The translations under genes and the position numbers were made by a program. Source: Arabidopsis thaliana (lineage: Eukaryota > Streptophyta > Magnoliopsida > Brassicales > Brassicaceae). From it: a stretch of DNA of 64,000 nt. Location of the stretch: contig NC_003070.9 in NCBI RefSeq assembly GCF_000001735.4, forward strand, positions 6,324,001-6,388,000. Direction: 5' to 3'. Of the stretch, positions 1 to 9,576 are shown piece by piece. Positions within the stretch are counted from its first letter, which is position 1. Each line of letters starts with the position of its first letter. The notes under the pieces are model-generated. The model saw nothing but the letters and a program-made list of their open reading frames with translations. It was not told the DNA's origin and searched no databases.

Positions 1-470
1 TCTTCAGATTAATTTCATCAAATCCAGAAATGTTATATTCAAAACTTCCTAAAAACGTCATTTCACTAAATAGTTCTAACAAAAACAATAGTTAAGAGAG
101 ATCAAAAACACTTACAGAGAAAAAAACGAACAAATGAATCGGAGTTTTACTCTCAGATCAAAGAGAGAGATCTCAGGCAGCTAAGAATGTAGAATCGTCT
201 CAGATCGACGATAGAGATAAATTAAAAGAATAAAAGAATATTGAGAGGAGAAGATAGTGAGAGCGGTTTCTGGGTTTCGTGTATCTTTGTGGTAGAAATG
301 ATGAAGAAGAAGAACGGGTTTTGGGGGTTCTTTTGTCTTTACGGAAACCCGTGCAGAGTGAGATTTTGAATCTGACGAACCTCTAACGGCTAGTTCTTTC
401 CACGTTTCTTTTGAGGGGCTTTTATTTTTAGCTTATTTCAAAAGCTCTCCCCACGTTTTAATTTCTTCTA
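1..470 (-). other. Probable 5' UTR and promoter of a minus-strand gene to the left
   Basis: No long reading frame is present. On the minus strand there is a good splice donor (CTCT then GTAAGTG) with its GT at about 113-114. This suggests a non-coding first exon lying to the right (about 115-350, purine-rich on plus and pyrimidine-rich on minus) and a 5' UTR intron running off the left edge. The TC-rich minus-strand composition is typical of Arabidopsis 5' UTRs. The coding part would lie outside the window, so the product cannot be named. Confidence 0.35.
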
Positions 471-1875
471 GAAATCACCTTTACCTCAATTTTTTCCATG
501 GATAATTTTCTCATTTACTGTTTCTGCAAATTTTCTCTATAGATTTTTTTTTTTTCTGTCAATTATCATTTCATCTTTAATTATTACTTCGGTATTTTGT
601 TTTTTTTCTTAGCTGCCAATTTTGATGTATTTTGTCTTCTTGTAATTATTATTGGCCCTTAACACAAAACGGTCATTTATTGTTATTTTCTTTTTCATCC
701 TCTACAATTTTAATTTATTTGCAGATCAAGCGGGAAATAGTAACTACTAACCAATTTGGCGTATAAAAATAGTAAACTACGTTTACACCCTCATTATACT
801 TCACTAGGCAGAACCTCCCCTCTATTGCAGCAAGTGGGATTGGAATATTATTATACGAGTCTTTGAGGTGTGGAGTCAAGGTCTTCGGCATGAGATTTTG
901 AAATATCTGCAAGCCTGTATATTTCGTTTTTTATAGCAACTTTAGTTGAATATGTGTATACAAATATTAAGAAAACAACATAAATGGATAAATAAACTCA
1001 AAAGATAACACATGTATTCTCATTTTCCTTGGTCAAAAATTCAAACTTCAAAAAAAAAAAACAATCAATTCTCCATCTCTTTGCTATTTATTCAATGGTG
1101 TGTTTTTGATTGGATCACAAGTCTATCATTCAGTTGACTTCATAATAAAGTATATCAAAACCATGTTCACTCAGATTTTGATGCAATTATATGCTATTGG
1201 ACTATTTCACCAGTCTGCAATTTCTTTTACAAAATTATGATTGAAGTCCTTAGTGAGGTTTAATGAAATACTAACATAAATTTTCACATAATACTCTTTT
1301 GTAATTCGATTAACGTTTTTTTTTCTTTTTGTGTATAATCATCAGTTCTCTTCATTCCTTTATATATATAATGTTTTCTTATATTCATCAATTTTATAAG
1401 TTTGCAGTCCTGTTATATATTGGAAGCATAAAATCGCAGTGGAATTTTCAAGAAAAATTGTTGACATACTTAAAAATGTTCTTTTGGGTCAAAGAATTAA
1501 AATGTTTATAACTTACAAATAAGTCATTAATTAACCTTAGTCGAACAATTGCATTTGTATGTAACTATGAAGTCGATATTTATAGGTATCAACTATCAAG
1601 TCGCTTTCAGTCTGTCCAAAAAAAAACACACTATAGTTTCCAACAAGTCAAATAACCATTAAAGATCTGTATGAATCTCTGACCGTTCATATACATAAAT
1701 AATTTATTTAGGATGTAGTTATAATGTAATCACTAATCAGCGATCATAATCTGTTTTAAATTCGCCGGACTGTAATTAATAAAAGTCGTCACCGATCATT
1801 TTGACCAATCTTCCATAAAATCCCCAAAACCTCTCACCAAAAAAAAAAAAAGAAGGCTTTAGTTGTCAAAACCCA
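471..1875. other. AT-rich intergenic region
   Basis: No coding signal, RNA gene or recognisable mobile element was seen. The small reading frames here lack codon bias and splice context. The last ~150 bases should hold the promoter of the upstream transcript form of the receptor kinase gene. Confidence 0.6.
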
Positions 1876-4800
1876 ATGTCCATCTTTTTTTTCTTCATCA
1901 GCTTCGTCGTCTTCTCCGTCGCTGACCTCCCGTCGTGCTTCTCAGCCGATCAACAGTACGAGGAGTGTCGCTCACGTAATCTGACATGTGGATCTGGACA
2001 CAGGGTATTCGAGAGTACCACGTATCCGTTCTGGGGTGGATTCAATAAACCCAAATTCTGCGGTCATTCGTCATTCAAACTCTCCTGCGAGGGTGATCAA
2101 AACCTAACCCTAGCGATCGGGAACATCACTCTTCGCGTTGTTTCTGCGAATCTGGAGGATCATAAAATTTCCGTTGCCGATGATAGTCTACTAGACGGAG
2201 GTTGCCTAAACATTTGGAACTTCAACGGGAAGAATCAGTTCACATTAGACTCCAACACCGAGACGATCGATGTATTCGTCAACTGTTCCGGCGTAGCTCC
2301 GTTGCAGATTTCTTGCGAAGAAAGCTACGAGGATCCGGTGACATATCATGTCTTGCGATCGTCGGATTCTGACGAAGGTTGTATGAAATATGCAGAAATT
2401 CCGATGCTGAGGTCTGCTAAGGACGAGCTTCAACGGTCCGAACTAACTTTTGTGGAAGCTTTGAGAAAAGGATTCGATTTGAGGTACATCATGGAAGACA
2501 AAGCTTGCCGGAGATGCATTGATTCCGGTGGGATTTGTGGTTCGGCGTTAGATTCGGAGAGTTTCCGGTGTCTATGTGCGGACAGACCTCACAACTCCTC
2601 CTGCGACGATAACACTAACCAAGGTTAGTCGTTTATCATTTAGATTCAAGCTTTTACTTCTTCTAAGATTAGTACCACTTTTCTTCTAAGATTAGTACCA
2701 ATTTCTGTTCTTGATGTGATTAACATTTAAGATTAGTTTCGTCAGACTCCAGAACGTATACTTTGACCAAATTGGTCGAGAATTGTTATCGTCATTGACC
2801 AAAACTTTTAATAATCTTTAAAGACACATTTTGACTTTTTCAACCTGGATTTACGTGTCCAGTTTTCTGTTTATCATTTGTCCCAAGTATTTATGTGGTA
2901 GTCTTCGCTCCAAAAATATTAGGGATTACACAGCTGGTGTTTTTGTAGCGCGAGCATGCTGCTGGATCAAATCTTGGGCTTTTTGGGTCGAACCTACACT
3001 AGTTATTATCGATCCGGTTTTACTTTTTCATGGTCGGTCTTAGAAGAAGCAAAAAAACGACTTTTTAATTTTCTTGCGTTTGAAGTTTCTGCTAGTAGAC
3101 CGACGACGACTCTAACCGACCCTCTCTTGAAAAAATCTCTTTTTACACAAAATCCATTATACTTCCACTACAATGATTTTTCCAGTTTAAAAAAATAAAG
3201 AGCACTAAAATTCCCATAAAAGATTTTTTTTGTGGGGTCATCTTCAACCTCAAAGGCTCAAAGAGACAAATTAAAAGTTTCAGTTTTTAAGTCAAATTGC
3301 AGTGTTTATTTTCTTTACACCAAGAAAATTAGTATTATACTCTTTCAACACACTAGTTGAACAAACATTTTAACTCTCACCCACTCCTCCTGAAAATCTT
3401 TGATTTCTTTCTGTTTTGTTCTCTTCTTCTTGTTTCTTCTTCATCTAGTTTTTTCTTAAAAAATGAATCCTTCAACTCCAAGTTTACTCTACACATCCAT
3501 CTTCTTCTACTTCACAATAATAGCAACTCAAACCCTCTCTCTTGATCCAAAGTTCAAGGCTTGTGAGCCGAAATCATGCGGCAAAGGTCCCCAGATCTCC
3601 TATCCATTTTATCTATCTGGAAAGCAAGAATCTTTTTGTGGTTATCCAAGTTTTGAACTCACTTGTGATGATGAAGAAAAGCTCCCTGTTCTCGGGATCT
3701 CCGGTGAGGAATATGTCATCAAGAACATATCTTACTTAACACAGTCGTTTCAGGTCGTGAACTCAAAGGCTTCTCATGATCCATGTCCCAGACCGCTGAA
3801 CAATCTTACCCTCCATAGGACTCCTTTCTTTGTGAACCCTTCTCATATCAACTTCACTATACTTTACAATTGTTCCGATCACCTGCTGGAGGATTTTAGG
3901 ACATACCCTCTTACTTGTGCTCGAAACACGAGTCTTCTTCGATCTTTTGGGGTCTTTGACAGAAAGAAACTTGGAAAAGAGAAACAAATTGCATCCATGT
4001 CGTGCCAGAAACTAGTGGATGTTCCTGTTTTAGCTAGTAATGAGTCTGATGTGATGGGTATGACTTATGTTGAGATTTTGAAGAGGGGTTTTGTTCTGAA
4101 TTGGACTGCAAACAGTTGCTTCCGCTGCATCACCAGCGGCGGGAGATGTGGAACTGATCAACAAGAATTCGTATGCTTGTGTCCTGATGGACCTAAACTT
4201 CATGATACTTGCACGAATGGTAACCACTTGTGAATTGACGTCTAATTGATCTTCTGACATGTTGTCCCTTCCTTTTTCTTTGCTTTAGTTTTGTCAATAC
4301 ATTGTTAAAGGCTTTTTTACAATCTCTGACTGGTTAAGTAACTTTTAGTCTCAATCTATATGTTCTTACGAATGCTGAAATCTGAAAGTCCATTGACTGG
4401 TTTATTCTTCTCTGTTTCTTCATTCCAGGCAAAAATGATAAAAGAAGGAGAGTGATAGTGAAGGTACTCATAGGTAAAATTCTTTAATCTTCTGTTTTGG
4501 GAAAAAGACTTTGATATGTGGTTATAATAACTAACCAGTATTTTAATAGATTCGATTTGATTTATGATGCTCTTCGCACCATCAAAAGATATAAAATTCT
4601 ACTTTGGCAAAGTTATGTTATGCTCTGTTGTTTCGTTAATCATCCCGCTCAAGTTTTAACAGATTACAAAATCCATCTCAGGTGCATCCGCTGCGGTCGT
4701 AGGATTAATAGCTGCGAGCATATTTTGGTATGTATACCATCGTAGAAAAACAAAAAGTTACAGAAATTCTTCAGCATTGCTTCCAAGAAACATCTCATCA

Positions 4801-5935
4801 GATCCATCTGCAAAGTCTTTTGACATCGAGAAAGCAGAGGAATTATTAGTCGGAGTTCATATTTTCTCTTACGAAGAACTTGAAGAAGCCACTAATAACT
4901 TCGACCCATCTAAAGAACTCGGTGATGGAGGCTTTGGTACTGTCTATTACGGTAAGCTTAAAGATGGACGAAGCGTAGCCGTTAAACGGTTATACGATAA
5001 CAACTTCAAAAGAGCAGAGCAATTCAGGAATGAAGTTGAGATCTTAACGGGTTTACGCCATCCAAACCTCGTGGCTCTCTTTGGATGCTCCTCAAAACAG
5101 AGCCGGGACTTACTGCTAGTGTATGAGTATGTTGCAAACGGCACGTTAGCTGATCATCTACATGGTCCACAGGCAAACCCTAGCTCACTTCCTTGGTCTA
5201 TTCGGCTCAAAATCGCTGTTGAAACTGCCTCTGCCTTGAAGTATCTCCACGCCTCCAAGATCATCCACCGTGATGTTAAATCCAACAACATCCTTCTCGA
5301 CCAAAACTTCAATGTCAAGGTCAGTAACTCACACTGGTTATTACTCAATCTGGTGGGATTTTATCGGATCATAATCTTAACTTCTTTCTGTGTTTTTTTT
5401 ACTGTTTTCGACATTTTAGGTTGCGGATTTTGGACTCTCTAGACTGTTTCCTATGGATAAAACGCACGTATCTACCGCTCCACAAGGAACTCCGGGATAT
5501 GTCGACCCGGATTACCACTTATGCTATCAACTCTCAAACAAAAGCGACGTGTACAGCTTTGCGGTAGTGTTAATGGAGCTTATCTCTTCACTTCCAGCAG
5601 TCGACATCACAAGACCGCGCCAAGAGATCAACCTCTCGAACATGGCAGTCGTTAAAATCCAGAACCACGAGCTCCGCGACATGGTGGATCCGTCACTTGG
5701 GTTTGACACGGATACAAGAGTGAGACAGACGGTGATCGCTGTCGCTGAGCTGGCGTTCCAATGCTTGCAGTCGGATAAAGATCTTAGGCCATGTATGTCG
5801 CACGTGCAGGATACGTTGACGAGGATACAGAACAATGGATTTGGTTCGGAAATGGATGTTGTAGATGTGAACAAGAGTGGACCGTTGGTTGCACAGTCTC
5901 CAGATAGTGTCATTGTGAAATGGGACAGTAAGTAA
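1876..5935 (+). CDS. LRK10L1.2: LRK10-like receptor kinase, isoform with upstream ectodomain exon
   Basis: Plasma-membrane receptor-like Ser/Thr kinase of the wheat LRK10 family (AT1G18390 by memory; its products are linked in the literature to ABA and drought responses). Exons are 1876-2623, 4429-4473, 4682-5319 and 5420-5935, giving about 648 aa. Order: hydrophobic signal peptide (residues 1-24), a Cys-rich GUB_WAK-type galacturonan-binding-like domain with the YPFWGG block, a WAK-associated Cys cluster ending at 2623, a basic stretch (KRRR), one TM helix (GASAAVVGLIAASIFWYVY), then the kinase. Kinase motifs are the glycine loop GDGGFGTVYYG, VAVKRL, the RD catalytic loop HRDVKSNN, DFG (VADFGLSR) and the activation-loop GTPGYVDPDY. 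The first exon ends on base 1 of a Gly codon, the same phase as the alternative exon at 3463-4219. Confidence 0.9.
2657..2702 (+). repeat. Short imperfect tandem duplication in an intron
   Basis: The core cttctaagattagtacca occurs twice about 22 bp apart, in the intron just after the first ectodomain exon. It lies inside a transcribed intron, and no function is evident. Confidence 0.7.
3463..5935 (+). CDS. LRK10L1.2: LRK10-like receptor kinase, isoform with downstream ectodomain exon
   Basis: Alternative form of the same gene using exon 3463-4219 in place of 1876-2623, then the shared exons 4429-4473, 4682-5319 and 5420-5935 (about 651 aa). The exon encodes its own signal peptide (MNPSTPSLLYTSIFFYF...), a GUB_WAK-type block (SCGKGPQISYPFYLSG, FCGYPSF) and a WAK-associated Cys cluster (CFRCITSGGRCG). 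It ends in phase 1 within a Gly codon exactly as the upstream exon does, so either joins the TM/kinase body in frame. The two ectodomains share cysteine framework but are clearly divergent. The 840-bp spacer must contain the promoter for this form. If the first intron is retained, the frame stops at 4233, which would give a secreted ectodomain without a kinase. Confidence 0.88.
4429..4473 (+). other. 45-nt mini-exon at the ectodomain/TM junction
   Basis: Bounded by ttccag on the left and ATAG|GTAAAA on the right. It encodes KNDKRRRVIVKVLI, linking the Cys-rich ectodomain to the TM helix and supplying the stop-transfer-like basic cluster. An internal alternative donor (GTACTC at 4464) would shorten it. 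Its length is a multiple of three, so skipping keeps frame but alters the start of the TM region. Alternative splicing of mini-exons affecting localisation has been reported for Arabidopsis LRK10 genes. Confidence 0.75.
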
Positions 5936-6333
5936 AATTAGTCGCACGGCCACTAACATTGTATGTGTTTATTATTTGTATGTTTAAAATTGTCAGTTAA
6001 CAGTTAGAGAATGGTGTTCGTGTTCTGTATTAGATGATATTTTTGGGAATGTATATAATGATGATCTTGTTCCGATTCCACCTAGAGAGGGACCGTAACA
6101 TACAAAACTTCGTGATTGGGCCTGACCGGACTAAATCAGCAATTTTGTATTGCTATTTGCTGCCAACTGAAACTATTTTTTTATTAGTGGTTAATTTTAT
6201 TTTTTTACGGAAAAGGTAAAAATATTTGAGACATCAAAATAATGATGGTAATTAAGTAACGCCAGCTCAGCGACGGCGATGACTATCCACCAATTTAACG
6301 TCAGAAGAATATATATATGTATATTGAGCTTAT

Positions 6334-6451
6334 CTTCTGTTTCCAATGTAAGTGGAAAGTCCACTGCTGCAATCACAATGTAAGACCTGCATCTATGAAG
6401 TTTTAATGAAAGACACTTTCAGAGAAAAAAAAAAAAAACTTCTGTTTCCAA
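6334..6451 (+). mobile_element. Short retroposed insert with poly(A) tail and 13-bp target-site duplication
   Basis: Perfect direct repeats cttctgtttccaa at 6334-6346 and 6439-6451 flank a 92-bp insert (6347-6438) ending in 14 A residues. The sequence before the tail contains AATGAA, a plausible weak poly(A) signal, and resembles an mRNA 3' end. This is the hallmark of LINE-type target-primed reverse transcription of a cellular or SINE/LINE RNA, here heavily 5' truncated. The donor RNA is not recognised. Confidence 0.7.
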
Positions 6452-6631
6452 AATTTCCTAATTAAAGCACACCAATTTGGGCATGGATGCTTTACTACTT
6501 CTATTAATGAACAAGTTAAAGAGTAAGTTGTCTTGAATGAATGAAATTGCATGTGAATCAAATCCCTCCACCATACATAATAGATAATCTATAGTAATGG
6601 CCCAACTAAACATTGACATTTGTTGCAACCT

Positions 6632-6685
6632 AACTCTTTCCTAAAAGGAAGAAAAAAAAAAAAAAAAAAAAACTCTTTCCTAAAA
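6632..6685 (+). mobile_element. Minimal poly(A) retroposition footprint with 15-bp target-site duplication
   Basis: The direct repeats aactctttcctaaaa (6632-6646 and 6671-6685) flank only GGAAG plus about 19 A. The best explanation is a target-primed reverse-transcription event that aborted almost immediately after copying the tail. Because the repeat borders are A-rich, their exact ends are ambiguous by a few bases. Confidence 0.65.
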
Positions 6686-7261
6686 CTCAATGTGTTTGAT
6701 CATCACAAGGACAAACAAAGGAAATCTCTAGTATGCCGATTAAAGTGAAAATTTGTCTTCACCAATATAAATAATTTGGTAACTTAAACTTTAACTAAAG
6801 ATTCATAAATTGGCGTCAACTTATGTAAAAGAACCTTCATATATACTTTCGTTTATCTCCCTATATTTTTATACATACACATATTTATAGTATTTTTGTC
6901 GATTAATTGGCATTGGCCATTTGGAAGTTATAATTAAGTTGGCAAATGGATGTGATCTCTTACCCTATACACCTACATAAAAAACCCTCCATGCAAAACA
7001 TTAATGGATGTTTTCATTAAAACAAGTTTTGATATCAACTTAGTTTGACTAGCTACATCCATTTCAATATTTTCTTCCCAATATTAATAATAAATTTAAA
7101 GATAGACCACTAGTTCTTAACCTCACACCAAACTGACTAGAAATGTTCTTCCCCCTTGCAAACAGAGAAAGCCTAATGGAACCCACGACCAAACATTGGT
7201 CCTACTTTTCCTTGTTTGGACATATCTCCCCGACACACAAATCCCAGAACGTTCACTTGCC

Positions 7262-7267
7262 CACGTG
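7262..7267. promoter_or_regulatory. G-box in the BEE1 promoter
   Basis: Palindromic CACGTG within CCACGTGG, about 100 bp upstream of the TATA box. This is the core site for bHLH (PIF-type) and some bZIP/BZR factors. BEE1 is known to be an early brassinosteroid-induced gene, so the site is a reasonable input element, but its use is inference. Confidence 0.5.
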
Positions 7268-7463
7268 GCTCTCCCTTTATTTCTCTCTTTTTCTTTCTTA
7301 ATTTTCTCCACATTTCTTTTTCTAAAATCATAAATTAAATTAATAAAAAAATCCAATCGAACAATATAAAAGTCTCAAGTTTTGTATCAACCAGTCTAAA
7401 GAAGTTGTCAGAAAAAAAAAAAAAAAAAAGTGTCAAGAAGATCATATCTCAATTCATTATATT

Positions 7464-9576
7464 ATGGCAAATTTCGAGAATCTTTCTTCTGATTTTCAGA
7501 CAATAGCCATGGATATATATTCTTCCATAACTCAAGCTGCAGATCTAAACAACAACAACAGTAACCTTCATTTTCAAACATTTCATCCTTCCTCTACTTC
7601 TCTCGAATCGCTCTTCCTTCATCATCATCAACAACAATTACTTCACTTTCCCGGAAACTCTCCAGACAGTAGTAACAATTTCTCTTCAACTTCAAGTTTC
7701 CTCCATAGTGATCACAACATCGTCGATGAGACCAAGAAGAGAAAAGCTTTGTTACCTACTTTGTCTTCATCAGAGACTAGCGGCGTCTCCGATAATACGA
7801 ATGTTATTGCCACTGAAACAGTAATTGATCTCGAAACCCTAGCTAATTATCTTATCATTTTCATAACTTATCATTAAAAAGTTCGTTTAAAATAATTACT
7901 TTTATTGTCTAAAAAATATCTAGGGTTCTTTGAGAAGAGGTAAGAGGTTGAAGAAGAAGAAGGAAGAAGAAGACGAGAAAGAGAGAGAAGTTGTTCATGT
8001 GAGAGCCAGAAGAGGCCAAGCCACTGATAGCCACAGCTTAGCAGAACGGGTAAAATTGCTTAAATTGTCTATATAAATTCATTTTTTTTATAAACGTGGT
8101 GTATTCATTTAAATTTATATACATGTCTACACTCTATATCAAAATTTCAGGTTCGGCGAGGGAAAATAAACGAGAGATTAAGATGCTTGCAAGATATGGT
8201 GCCCGGATGTTATAAGGTAATAATGCAAAGATAAATATAATAGTTTAACATTTTCAACTTTTCATTACTTCTTTTTTAATATATTTGTAATCAAAATAGA
8301 AACTAATGGCCATTAAACAATAAATAGCATATGAAAAGGTCATCATCGGCATTAATTGTCACTAATTATACTTGAATCAAATTTAAGCATTTTATGATAA
8401 AAGTGATACTTTTAGTTAAACAAGAACATATGTATCCAAAAGTATTTTTAACATGCATGAGTGTGATTTTAGCTTTTTTCTTTGATACCGCTCATAATAT
8501 TTTCCGAAAATTGTTCTTCGGATTTTTTTTTGTTTTTTTTGTTTACAAAGAACTCAGAAAAAAAATTGTAGAAAAAGTGATGTGATTTTCTATTGATTTA
8601 GTGGTGCTTACTTCTTATAATGAAAGTGTATGTTTGGTGGGTGCAGGCTATGGGAATGGCTACGATGCTTGACGAGATAATTAATTATGTCCAGTCTCTA
8701 CAGAATCAAGTCGAGGTAAATAATTTAAGTTGTAATCATAAACTACATATATCAATAAGACTTTGTCTTCTTGTATTTTGGAGAAAGAAAAAAAAAACTA
8801 GAAAATGGAGGTTTCATGAGATGGGAGGTTCGGTAAATACCTACTTTAGTAGTACTTTCCGAAACACGGCAAATCTTAGATATTCGAAAATTACAAAAAA
8901 AAAACGAAAATCTTACCACACACTTTAAAAAACTTCCAAAACACAAGCTTTAATTTTATAAATTACTCAATTTTGTTTCATGTTTTTTGTGGATTTCAGT
9001 TCCTCTCGATGAAACTCACTGCAGCAAGTTCGTTTTATGACTTTAACTCAGAGACAGATGCAGTTGATTCCATGCAGGTACTAGAACATTCTAATAATGT
9101 TTTTCAATTCTTAAGATAAGCATATATATAATTAATTAGTGGTAGTCTGGTAGAGATGTTGTAATGGGTCCGGTATGTTTTGATCGAGTCGGTTCTACAA
9201 AGATTTATTCAAAAATACAAGTGTTTGTAGTTTAGATTCAATCTTATTAGACTATAATATATGATCACGCGGACTATATGACCCGCAATTAAAATATGTT
9301 CGACAGGTCAAATCCAGCCTTTGCATAATTGATCTTGTATGGTTTATTGGTTTAAGTAGTCTCTTTTTTTTTGGCATTATATTTGCATGGTTTAAGTCTA
9401 ACTAGTTGTTGTTATGACAATTACTTTATTTTAACGTGATAAAGTATTTCTATTAGTATTGAATAATATGAATGGAATACAATTGGCAGAGAGCAAAGGC
9501 ACGTGAGACAGTGGAGATGGGGAGACAAACAAGAGATGGGAGTCCTGTCTTCCATTTATCAACATGGTCCCTTTGA
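7464..9576 (+). CDS. BEE1: bHLH transcription factor BEE1
   Basis: Nuclear bHLH factor of the BEE group (BR Enhanced Expression 1, AT1G18400), which promotes brassinosteroid-dependent growth. Six exons: 7464-7820, 7924-8049, 8151-8216, 8647-8715, 9000-9077 and 9490-9576. Every junction is phase 0, and the product is 260 aa. The N-terminal half is Ser/Asn/His-rich. A highly basic run (KRLKKKKEEEDEKERE) precedes the bHLH (residues ~145-205), whose basic region has the H...E.R E-box-contact pattern (SHSLAERVRR). Helix 1 is GKINERLRCLQDMVPGC, and helix 2 is ATMLDEIINYVQSLQNQVE. The domain spans four exons. The C-terminus ends HLSTWSL. The in-frame ATG at codon 16 is an alternative start. Confidence 0.93.

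Larger units (their letters stand above)
5936..7463. other. Intergenic region and BEE1 promoter
   Basis: Contains the receptor kinase 3' UTR (to roughly 6100), two retroposition footprints (6334-6451 and 6632-6685) and the BEE1 promoter. A palindromic G-box CACGTG lies at 7262-7267 and a TATA box (tataaaag) at 7365-7372, about 90 bp before the ATG. A 19-A tract is at about 7412-7429 in the presumed 5' UTR. No other coding region was seen. Confidence 0.6.

Noticed and set aside
5527..5913. 128-codon minus-strand frame over the receptor kinase C-lobe
   Set aside because: The kinase motifs are clear on plus; the reverse frame is a codon-bias artefact.
7412..7429. A-tract in the BEE1 leader as a third retroposition scar
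   Set aside because: The flanking match is only about 5 bp (tgtca), too short to separate from chance.
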